From Lentzea waywayandensis (lineage in GTDB: Bacteria; Actinomycetota; Actinomycetes; Mycobacteriales; Pseudonocardiaceae), in assembly GCF_900115955.1 (NCBI RefSeq), contig NZ_FOYL01000020.1, positions 62,582 to 126,581 on the forward strand: a stretch of DNA of 64,000 nt. The letters are read 5' to 3'. Below, piece by piece: positions 57,908-64,000 of this stretch (its first letter is position 1; every line of letters begins with the position of its first letter). Below the pieces are notes generated by a model. That model made no database searches and was not told the origin of the DNA. It saw only the letters and a program-made list of their open reading frames with translations. The position numbers and the translations under genes were made by a program.

Positions 57908-58585
57908 ATGAGCCTCGGCCTCCCGGAGAAGATCACAGCGCTGCTGTTCGACCTCGACGGCGTGCTCACGAGCACCGCCGTGCTGCACCGGCAGGCGTGG
58001 CGGCAGACGTTCGAAGCCATGGGCCAGTCGTTCAGCGAGCAGGACTACCTCGCCTACGTGGACGGAAAGCCGCGCTACGACGGCGTCCGCAGCTTCCTGA
58101 CCTCGCGCGGCCTCACGCCGTCGGAGGACGAGATCCGCCGCATCGGCGACCAGAAGAACGACCTGGTCAACGCGATCATCGACGAGCAGGGCATCACGCC
58201 GTACCCCGCGTCGGTCAACTATCTCAAGGCCGCGCGCGAGACCGGCCTGCCCATCGGTGTCGTCACGTCCTCGGCCAACGCCATGCGCGTGCTGCGTTCC
58301 GGCAACCTGCTCGACTACGTCGACGCGCTGGTGGACGGCAACGTGATCACCGCGTCGAACCTGCGGGGCAAACCGGCGCCGGACTCGTTCGTCGAGGGCG
58401 CCAGAAGACTGAAGACGACACCGGAGAACGCCGCGGTCTTCGAGGACGCGCTCGCGGGCGTGCAGGCGGGGCACGACGGCGGCTTCGGGTTCGTCGTGGG
58501 CGTCGACCGCGGCCACCAGCGTGACGCGCTGAAGTCCCACGGCGCCGACGTGGTCGTCGACGAGCTCGACGAGCTGCTCTCATGA
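57908..58585 (+). CDS. pgmB: beta-phosphoglucomutase-type HAD phosphatase
   Basis: A 225-residue HAD enzyme. The nucleophile and acid/base are Asp15 and Asp17 in LLFDLDGVLTST. VVTSSANAMRVL is motif II and GKPAPDSF-AVFEDALAGVQAG the later motifs. Beta-PGM interconverts glucose 1- and 6-phosphate after phosphorolysis. It starts at ATG 57908 and its ATGA end overlaps the GH65 phosphorylase gene, the classical pair. Confidence 0.93.
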   Translation: MSLGLPEKITALLFDLDGVLTSTAVLHRQAWRQTFEAMGQSFSEQDYLAYVDGKPRYDGVRSFLTSRGLTPSEDEIRRIGDQKNDLVNAIIDEQGITPYPASVNYLKAARETGLPIGVVTSSANAMRVLRSGNLLDYVDALVDGNVITASNLRGKPAPDSFVEGARRLKTTPENAAVFEDALAGVQAGHDGGFGFVVGVDRGHQRDALKSHGADVVVDELDELLS

Positions 58586-60897
58586 GCTACGCCGTCGAAC
58601 CGTGGCAGCTGCGCTGGCAGGGCCTGTCCGTGGACGACCTGCACCAGACCGAGTCGACGTTCGCGCTGGCCAACGGCCACATCGGCCTGCGCGGCACGCT
58701 CGACGAGGGCGAGCCGCGCGGTCTGCCCGGCACGTACCTCAACGGCTTCTACGAAGAGCACCAGCTCCCGTACGGAGAGGGCGGCTACGGCTACCCGGAG
58801 GCGGGCCAGACCGTCGTCAACGTCACCGACGGCAAGATCATCCGGCTGCTGGTCGAGGACGAGCCGCTGGACATGCGCTACGGCAACGCCGTCGAGCACG
58901 AACGCACGCTCGACTTCCGCTCCGGCACTTTGCGCCGCCGCACGGTCTGGGAGTCACCGACGGGCAGGCGTGTGACCGTGCGCAGCGAACGGCTCGTGTC
59001 GTTCACGCAGCGCGCGGTCGTCGCCATCCGCTACGAGATCGAGCCGATGGACGACCTTCAGCTCGTCGTCCAGTCCGACCTGCTGGCCAACGAGCCGACC
59101 GTGAGCCGCAGCAACGATCCCCGCGTCGCCGCCGCGCTGGACTCCCCGCTGGTCAACGACTTCAAGATGGCGGAGAAGACGCGGGCCGTGCTGTGCCACC
59201 ACACCAAGGTGTCCGGTCTGCGCATGGCCGCCGCGATGGACCACGAGGTCGAGGTCGACGGCGTCGACGTCCGCACCGAGATCCGCGCCGAGGACGACCT
59301 GGCCAGGTTCACCGCGGCCGTCGACGTGCCGGCGGGCGGGTGCCTGAAGCTGACCAAGTACCTGGCCTACGGCTGGTCGGGGCAGCGGTCGACACCGGCG
59401 TTGCGAGCGCAGGTCGAGGCGGCTTTGGCCGGTGCGTGCCAGACCGGCTGGGACGGGCTCGTCGGGGAGCAGAAGGAGTTCCTGGACGACTTCTGGGAGG
59501 TCGCCGACATCGAGATCGACGGCGACGACCAGTTGCAGCAGGCGATCAGGTTCGCGTTGTTCCACATCCTCCAGGCCGGGGCGCGCGGTGAGTCCCGTGC
59601 CATTCCTGGAAAAGGTCTCACCGGACCGGGCTACGACGGCCACGCGTTCTGGGACACCGAGATGTTCGTGCTCCCGGTGCTCACCTACACGCTGCCCGAC
59701 GCCGCCCGCGACGCGCTGCGGTGGCGTCACGCCACTTTGGACAAAGCCCGCGACCGCGCGAAGGTGCTGGGGCTCAAGGGTGCCGCGTTCCCGTGGCGTT
59801 CGATCAACGGCGCCGAGTGTTCCGCGTACTGGCCTGCGGGCACGGCCGCGTTCCACGTCTCCGGTGACGTCGCCTACGCCACCCAGCAGTACCTGAACGC
59901 CACTGGTGACAAGGACTTCGATCGCGACGAGGCCACTGAGATCCTCGTGGAGACCGCACGGTTGTGGTCCTCGTTGGGCCACCACGACCGGCACGACGGG
60001 TTCCGCATCGACGGCGTGACGGGCCCGGACGAGTACTCGGCGATCGTCGACAACAACGTCTACACGAACCTGATCGCCCAGCAGAACCTGCGCGCGGCCG
60101 CCGACGCCGCCGAGCGGAACCCCTGTGACGCGACGGAAGAGGAGATCGCGGCCTGGCGCAGGGCCGCGGACGCGATGGCGATCCCGTACGACGAGATGCT
60201 CGAGGTGCATCCGCAGGCGGACAACTTCACCAAGCACGCCGAGTGGGACTTCGAGAACACCCCGGAGGAGAAGTACCCGCTGCTGCTGCACTTCCCGTAC
60301 TTCGACCTGTACCGCCGTCAGGTGGTGAAGCAGGCGGACCTGGTGCTCGCGATGCATGTGCGCGGTGACGCGTTCACCGACGACGAGAAGGCCCGCAACT
60401 TCGCCTACTACGAGGCCCGCACGGTGCGCGACTCGTCGTTGTCGGCGGGCACGCAGGCGGTGCTGGCGGCCGAGGTCGGGCACCTCGGGCTGGCGTTCGA
60501 CTACCTCGTCGAGGCCGCGTTCACCGATCTGCACGACCTGCACAGCAACGTCACCAACGGCCTGCACATGGCGTCGCTAGCGGGTGCGTGGACGGCGCTG
60601 GTGGCCGGGTTCGGCGGCATGCGCGACCACGGCGGCGAGCTGACGTTCGCGCCGCGGATGCCGGACGAGCTGACCCGCTTCTCGTTCCGGATGTCCTTCC
60701 AGGGCACGAGGATCTCCGTGGACGTGTGCGCGGGCGAGGCCACGTACCGGATCGTGGACGGCACATCGCTGACCACGAAGCACCACGGCGAGCTGATCAC
60801 GATCACCGCGGACGCCCCGGTGACCATGCCGATCCCGAAGGCTCCCGACCTCGAGCGACCTCCGTCGCCGTTCGGCCGGGAGCCTCGCAGGCACTAG
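58582..60897 (+). CDS. glycoside hydrolase family 65 disaccharide phosphorylase
   Basis: A 771-residue GH65 enzyme of maltose/trehalose/kojibiose phosphorylase type. The N-terminal beta domain starts WQLRWQGLSVDDLHQTESTFALANGHIGLRGT. The (alpha/alpha)6 barrel carries the acid catalyst Glu484 in GVTGPDEYSAI, with FWDTEMFVLPVL upstream. It would split an alpha-linked disaccharide with phosphate to beta-glucose 1-phosphate, which the overlapping beta-PGM then uses. Which disaccharide cannot be read. The C-terminal stop overlaps the convergent SnoaL-like gene by four bases. Confidence 0.93.
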   Translation: MSYAVEPWQLRWQGLSVDDLHQTESTFALANGHIGLRGTLDEGEPRGLPGTYLNGFYEEHQLPYGEGGYGYPEAGQTVVNVTDGKIIRLLVEDEPLDMRYGNAVEHERTLDFRSGTLRRRTVWESPTGRRVTVRSERLVSFTQRAVVAIRYEIEPMDDLQLVVQSDLLANEPTVSRSNDPRVAAALDSPLVNDFKMAEKTRAVLCHHTKVSGLRMAAAMDHEVEVDGVDVRTEIRAEDDLARFTAAVDVPAGGCLKLTKYLAYGWSGQRSTPALRAQVEAALAGACQTGWDGLVGEQKEFLDDFWEVADIEIDGDDQLQQAIRFALFHILQAGARGESRAIPGKGLTGPGYDGHAFWDTEMFVLPVLTYTLPDAARDALRWRHATLDKARDRAKVLGLKGAAFPWRSINGAECSAYWPAGTAAFHVSGDVAYATQQYLNATGDKDFDRDEATEILVETARLWSSLGHHDRHDGFRIDGVTGPDEYSAIVDNNVYTNLIAQQNLRAAADAAERNPCDATEEEIAAWRRAADAMAIPYDEMLEVHPQADNFTKHAEWDFENTPEEKYPLLLHFPYFDLYRRQVVKQADLVLAMHVRGDAFTDDEKARNFAYYEARTVRDSSLSAGTQAVLAAEVGHLGLAFDYLVEAAFTDLHDLHSNVTNGLHMASLAGAWTALVAGFGGMRDHGGELTFAPRMPDELTRFSFRMSFQGTRISVDVCAGEATYRIVDGTSLTTKHHGELITITADAPVTMPIPKAPDLERPPSPFGREPRRH

Positions 60898-61229
60898 GCG
60901 AGCTTGGAGACCTGGTAATGCGCGATCAGGTCTCCTCTCACCAGCACGCTCAGGTTGACGGTGATGGTCGGCCGGTCGACGAACGAGAAATCGACGCTCA
61001 AATAGCCGAGAACCAGATCATCGGCCAGCCTTCGCGTTTCCAGAATCTTGTAGTCGGCCTGGAGACCGATGGGCTGCGAATCGTAGTAGGCCGCGACTGC
61101 CCGCCGGCCGACTCCGTAGGGGTGCAGCCCCTGGAAAATGGCGTCCTCGGTGAAGTTCGCGGCCACGCGCTCGGGATCGTGCGCGTCCACGGCGTCCTTC
61201 CACCGGTCCATGACGTCTTCGAGAACCAT
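60894..61229 (-). CDS. SnoaL/SgcJ-like NTF2-fold protein
   Basis: A 111-residue NTF2-like protein: MDRWKDAVDAHDPERVAANFTEDAIFQGL, RRAVAAYYDSQP and DLVLGYLSVDFSF. The family includes cyclases and binding proteins. It begins one base after the SDR stop, so it is the second gene of that operon. ATG 61229 is chosen. Operator-like palindrome upstream of the SDR gene would control both. Confidence 0.85.
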   Translation of the reverse strand: MVLEDVMDRWKDAVDAHDPERVAANFTEDAIFQGLHPYGVGRRAVAAYYDSQPIGLQADYKILETRRLADDLVLGYLSVDFSFVDRPTITVNLSVLVRGDLIAHYQVSKLA

Positions 61230-61230
61230 G

Positions 61231-61932
61231 TCAGTGCCCCGCGCTCTGGCCGCCGTCGACGTGCAGGATCTCGCCCGTGACGAAGCCGGCCTGTTCCAGG
61301 AAGGTGATCGCCTCGACCACCTCGGAGATCTCACCGATCCTGCCGACGGGGTGCAACCCGGCGAGCGCCTCGTGGGTCTCCGGGGCGTGCATCGGCGTGC
61401 TGATGATGCCGAGCGCGACCGTGTTGAAGCGGATGTTCCGCGCGGCGTACTCGATGGCGAGCGACTTCGTGACGGCGTTCAGACCGCCCTTGGTCAGCGA
61501 CGCGAGCGCGGACGGGACCGCGGACAGCGCGTGGTCGACCAGGGCCGTGGACACGTTCACGACGTGGCCGCCGTTGTCGCCGATCGCCGCCACAGCGGCA
61601 CGCGTGATGTCGAAGAACCCGACGAGGTTGGTGCCGGTGACGGCCGCGAAGTCCTCGTCGGTGTACTCGGTGAACGGCTTGGCGACGAAGATGCCGGCGT
61701 TGTTCACGAGCGAGTCGACGCGGCCGAACCGCGCGAGCGTCTCCTGAACGACCCGCGCACCCTCCCCGGTCTGGCTGAGGTCGGCGCGAATCGCGAGCAC
61801 CTCGGGGTCGTCGGAAGCGTCGATGGAACGCGAGACCGCGACAACCGAATAGCCGAGCTTGCGATAGGCGGGAACGAGTGCCGCGCCAATTCCCTGCGAC
61901 GCTCCCGTGACGATTGCCACCTTGCTGGTCAT
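61231..61932 (-). CDS. SDR-family oxidoreductase, catalytic Tyr missing
   Basis: A 233-residue Rossmann protein. VTGASQGIGAAL is the NAD(P) motif, LVNNAGIF the NNAG motif, and VVNVSTAL holds the Ser. At the active-site YxxxK the sequence is PSALASLTKGGL: Lys is kept but the Tyr position is Ala, as in a subgroup ending ASLTKGGLN. It may use another residue or be a binding protein. ATG 61932 starts it. A near-perfect TGAGAGGCTCAGCCTCTCA palindrome lies 102 bases upstream. Confidence 0.87.
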   Translation of the reverse strand: MTSKVAIVTGASQGIGAALVPAYRKLGYSVVAVSRSIDASDDPEVLAIRADLSQTGEGARVVQETLARFGRVDSLVNNAGIFVAKPFTEYTDEDFAAVTGTNLVGFFDITRAAVAAIGDNGGHVVNVSTALVDHALSAVPSALASLTKGGLNAVTKSLAIEYAARNIRFNTVALGIISTPMHAPETHEALAGLHPVGRIGEISEVVEAITFLEQAGFVTGEILHVDGGQSAGH

Positions 61933-62034
61933 TGTCCTGCTCGCTTTCGAAGGAGGAGAAGTAGCGGATCTGACAGCCACAACGGCTCGCACACCGGCTT
62001 CATTTCGCCGAATTGCGACCCGTTTCCTCCTTCG

Positions 62035-62053
62035 TGAGAGGCTCAGCCTCTCA
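62035..62053. promoter_or_regulatory. palindromic operator-like site, copy 1
   Basis: TGAGAGGCTCAGCCTCTCA is a perfect 19-base palindrome. It lies before the SDR operon and covers the end of the LysR gene. A near copy is upstream of the LysR gene. A T-N-A-containing dyad fits a LysR-type target. As a 9-bp-arm dyad it could also end LysR transcription. Confidence 0.65.
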
Positions 62054-62969
62054 ACGCACGATAGGGGTCGTCCGAGGGCAGCCAGACGCGGTCCAGGCCG
62101 AGGTCACCCACGTTCCGCACGATGGCGTCGGCGGCGGCGATCACGTCCGCGCGCTCCTCGTCCTCGCGGCGCACCAGCGACCAGGTCCACACGACCTCGG
62201 GATCGACGACGGGCCGTTGCACGAGATCCGGCGGCAACGGCGTGGTCTGCCCCTTCGGCGAGTTGAGCACCGGCGTCGTGCACACCCGCACGTGGTCGAA
62301 GAACGCCGGCCCGGTGATGGCGCCGTTGTGGATGCGCCGGACGGCACAGCCGGTGTCGCGCGCGAACTCCTCGGCGTAGTCGTTCCAGGACTGCCACGAC
62401 GTCACGTCGTCGTCCACCAGCACCGCGATGTCCTTGGCCTGCACGGGACTCGTGTCCGTGCCCACGGCCACCGCGTAGAGCCTGTCCGCGCCGAGCAGTT
62501 GTGCTTGGAGGCCCAGTTGGGCCGCCTCGGACCTGCGGATCCAGCACACGGCCAGGTCGAGGCTGCCGTCCGCCACCCGCGCCGCCTGCTGGTGCGACGG
62601 CACGACCCACGCGTCCACGTAGAGCTGCGCGACCCCGGCCGTGCGGGCGGTGAGGTCCGGCGGCAGCCAGTTCACGTACCCGATCCGCACCGGCCGCGAC
62701 CCGGACAGCTGCCGCGCGTGCCGTTGCAGCTCATCGGCCCGTTCGAGCAGCGCCCGCACCTCCGGGACCAGCGCGGCACCGGCGGACGTCAGCGCGACGG
62801 TGCGGCGGTCGCGGGCGAACAGCGGCACGCCGAGGTCCCGTTCGAGCGCCTTGATCTGCTGCGACAACGACGGCCCGGCGATCAGCAGCCGTGCCGCCGC
62901 CCGGCCGAAGTGCAGCTCTTCGGCGACCGCGAGGAAGTACCGGAGTTGACGCAGTTCCACACCCCGCAT
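62043..62969 (-). CDS. LysR-family transcriptional regulator
   Basis: A 308-residue LTTR. The winged helix is at residues 5-65 (LRQLRYFLAVAEELHFGRAAARLLIAGPSLSQQIKALE) and the two-lobed effector domain follows. The gene lies immediately upstream of the SDR/SnoaL operon in the same direction and has a palindromic site before it, so self-control and control of the operon are likely. The inducer is unknown. It is divergent from the muconolactone isomerase-like gene. Confidence 0.92.
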   Translation of the reverse strand: MRGVELRQLRYFLAVAEELHFGRAAARLLIAGPSLSQQIKALERDLGVPLFARDRRTVALTSAGAALVPEVRALLERADELQRHARQLSGSRPVRIGYVNWLPPDLTARTAGVAQLYVDAWVVPSHQQAARVADGSLDLAVCWIRRSEAAQLGLQAQLLGADRLYAVAVGTDTSPVQAKDIAVLVDDDVTSWQSWNDYAEEFARDTGCAVRRIHNGAITGPAFFDHVRVCTTPVLNSPKGQTTPLPPDLVQRPVVDPEVVWTWSLVRREDEERADVIAAADAIVRNVGDLGLDRVWLPSDDPYRALRG

Positions 62970-62971
62970 CC

Positions 62972-62990
62972 TAGGAGGCTCAGGCTCTCA
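62972..62990. promoter_or_regulatory. palindromic operator-like site, copy 2
   Basis: TAGGAGGCTCAGGCTCTCA is the same dyad as at 62035 with three differences. It lies two bases before the LysR start and 55 bases before the divergent isomerase-like gene, a place where one regulator could control both directions. Confidence 0.6.
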
Positions 62991-63044
62991 CGCAGGAGAA
63001 AGCCGGTCGTGGCGTCTCGCGCGCCCCGGTCGCACGATGAGGTC

Positions 63045-63335
63045 ATGAGAGAGTTCATCGTCGAGATCACCACCACCACCCCGGACGGCACACCCCAGTC
63101 CGAAGTGGACTCGCGCCGCGCGGCCGAAGCGGTGCGGGCCAAGGAACTCACCACGAGCGGCAACCTCGTCCGGCTGTGGCGGCCGATCGGCGAGATGCGC
63201 AGCATCGGCCTGTGGCGGGCCGAGGACGAGGCCGACCTCCACGCTCATGTGCTCGGCACGCTGCCGCTGAGCCCGTGGATGGCGTTCACCGTCACGGCCG
63301 TGCAACCACACCCGAACGACCCCGGCCGGCTGTGA
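63045..63335 (+). CDS. muconolactone isomerase-family protein
   Basis: A 96-residue ferredoxin-like barrel protein: MREFIVEITTTTPDG, RAKELTTSGNLVRLWRPIGEMRSIGLWRAEDEADL and LPLSPWMAFTVTAVQPHPNDP, the pattern of muconolactone delta-isomerase-like proteins. No other ring-cleavage genes are near, so the true substrate is open. ATG 63045 follows GAGG. GTGA couples it to the MFS gene. Confidence 0.87.
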   Translation: MREFIVEITTTTPDGTPQSEVDSRRAAEAVRAKELTTSGNLVRLWRPIGEMRSIGLWRAEDEADLHAHVLGTLPLSPWMAFTVTAVQPHPNDPGRL

Positions 63336-64000
63336 GCGCCCGTCAGGCCGCCGCGGCACTGGCGGCGGCCATGGGCATCGGACGGTTCGTCTACACGCCG
63401 ATCCTGCCGCTGATGACCGCACAGGCGGGTCTGTCAGCGGCGTCGGCCGCGTCGCTGGCCACCGCCAACTACCTGGGCTACTTCGTCGGGGCGCTCGCCA
63501 CGATCGTCCGCGCGCCGTCACGGACCACGAACCGTGTCGCGCTCGTGCTGCTCGTGGCCACCCTCGCCGGGATGCCGCTGACGCACGGCATGGCCGCGTG
63601 GTTCGTGCTGCGGCTGCTGGCCGGGGTGGCGAGCGCGCTGGTGTTCGTGGCGGCGGTGAACGCCCGGCCGGGGTGGGGCATGAGCGGTGTCGGGGCGGGG
63701 ATCGCGCTGTCCGGGCTGGTGGTGCTGGTGCTGAGCCAGTGGCAGGTCGCCTGGTGGGCGGCGGCGGGGCTGGCCGCCCTGCTGGCGATCTGGGCGTGGG
63801 GGCTGCGGCCGGAGGGACCGGCCTCGCAGACCGGGGAGGTGGTGGGGCGGCAGTTCAGCACACCATCGCAGACCGGGGAGGTGGCCAGGCGGCGGTCCGG
63901 CACACCCTCGCCCACCAGGGAGACGACCCGGCGGCGGTCCGGCACACCCCCGCCCACCAGGGAGACGACCCGGCGGCGGTCCGGCACACCCCCGCCCACC
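63332..64000 (+). CDS. YbfB/YjiJ-family MFS transporter, 5' part, with repeat insertion; cut by the window edge
   Basis: At least 223 residues are visible. The first 165 form six helices: ALAAAMGIGRFVYTPILPLM is the typical YbfB/YjiJ start, and LATANYLGYFVGALA and WFVLRLLAGVASALVFVAAV follow. GTG 63332 overlaps the isomerase-like stop. From residue 165 to the window end the sequence is a 14-residue tandem repeat rich in Arg, Thr and Pro, in the loop where helices 6 and 7 would be joined on the cytoplasmic side. The remaining helices lie outside the window, so I cannot say whether the gene is intact. Confidence 0.82.
   Translation, partial: MSARQAAAALAAAMGIGRFVYTPILPLMTAQAGLSAASAASLATANYLGYFVGALATIVRAPSRTTNRVALVLLVATLAGMPLTHGMAAWFVLRLLAGVASALVFVAAVNARPGWGMSGVGAGIALSGLVVLVLSQWQVAWWAAAGLAALLAIWAWGLRPEGPASQTGEVVGRQFSTPSQTGEVARRRSGTPSPTRETTRRRSGTPPPTRETTRRRSGTPPPT
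63824..64000 (+). repeat. 42-bp in-frame tandem repeat
   Basis: Four full units of 42 bases (63824, 63866, 63908, 63950) and the start of a fifth, each coding 14 residues. They translate to SQTGEVVGRQFSTP, SQTGEVARRRSGTP, SPTRETTRRRSGTP and PPTRETTRRRSGTP. Units three and four are nearly identical at the DNA level, which suggests recent expansion, and the array may continue beyond the window. Confidence 0.93.

Noticed and set aside
1..64000. CRISPR arrays, rRNA and tRNA genes
   Set aside because: None were recognised; the only regular repeat is the in-frame 42-bp array at the right edge.

Overview
The window is high-GC actinobacterial DNA. GTG and TTG starts are common, neighbouring genes often share ATGA or GTGA junctions, and the gene set fits a Pseudonocardiaceae-type soil actinomycete (Lentzea, Saccharothrix or Actinosynnema-like): SARP and LuxR ATPase regulators, an NRPS, AA10 polysaccharide oxidase, DasR-, LexA- and IdeR-type operator sequences, and NlpC/P60 hydrolases. 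The genus is inference; no rRNA, tRNA or CRISPR array was seen. About 65 protein genes are called. Both edges cut a gene.

Left part (1-17202): a secreted metallopeptidase-like protein (cut), a methyltransferase, a secreted GDSL esterase and a lipoprotein. Next come two paralogous secreted PQQ-type sugar dehydrogenase systems, one split into two overlapping genes and one fused into a single 968-residue protein. A NitT/TauT/NMT1-type ABC transporter follows (permease, binding lipoprotein, ATPase). The two dehydrogenase units and this transporter each have a GGAAAGCGCTTTCC-like palindrome just before the first start codon, so they look like one regulon of a LacI-family regulator. A tightly overlapped sugar-type ABC operon ends with a PhyH-type dioxygenase.

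17203-18372 is the oddest stretch. A roughly 250-nt region folds into many stems, including GNRA-tetraloop hairpins and a possible pseudoknot. It lies between two copies of GGTTGATCAA, has a degenerate LexA-like site in front and a 5'-truncated hydrolase gene behind. It looks like a structured noncoding RNA, perhaps carried by a small mobile element.

18394-27436: a SARP/cyclase-like/AAA regulator, a GntR-UTRA regulator, a C-A-T-C NRPS with a proline-like adenylation code and no thioesterase, and a Tat-type class A beta-lactamase lipoprotein. 27429-39532: two anti-sigma-type ATPases, MFS, CopC, an ECF42-type sigma factor with its YCII partner, a PEP-synthase-like phosphotransferase, an HPF-like protein, a CcdA/TlpA pair, DedA and two LuxR ATPase regulators.

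39658-43835 carries two damaged copies of a TnsA-like endonuclease gene around a methyltransferase, a SnoaL protein and an XRE regulator; a 29-bp perfect palindrome sits where the second copy is broken. 43926-51797: an AA10 polysaccharide monooxygenase behind a DasR-type site, then a proline iminopeptidase pair and an iron-box-controlled metallophore locus (binding lipoprotein and exporter on one side; His-rich protein, SbnA-like enzyme and exporter on the other). 51829-55745: a zinc-ribbon protein, a tiny secreted peptide, two tandem NlpC/P60 hydrolases, a lectin-LysM protein and a cysteine-less HesB protein. 56138-64000: an unknown protein under a LexA box, a VIT transporter, beta-phosphoglucomutase with a GH65 phosphorylase, a SnoaL/SDR operon and a LysR regulator with matching operator-like palindromes before each, a muconolactone isomerase-like protein, and an MFS gene whose central loop holds an in-frame 42-bp tandem repeat.
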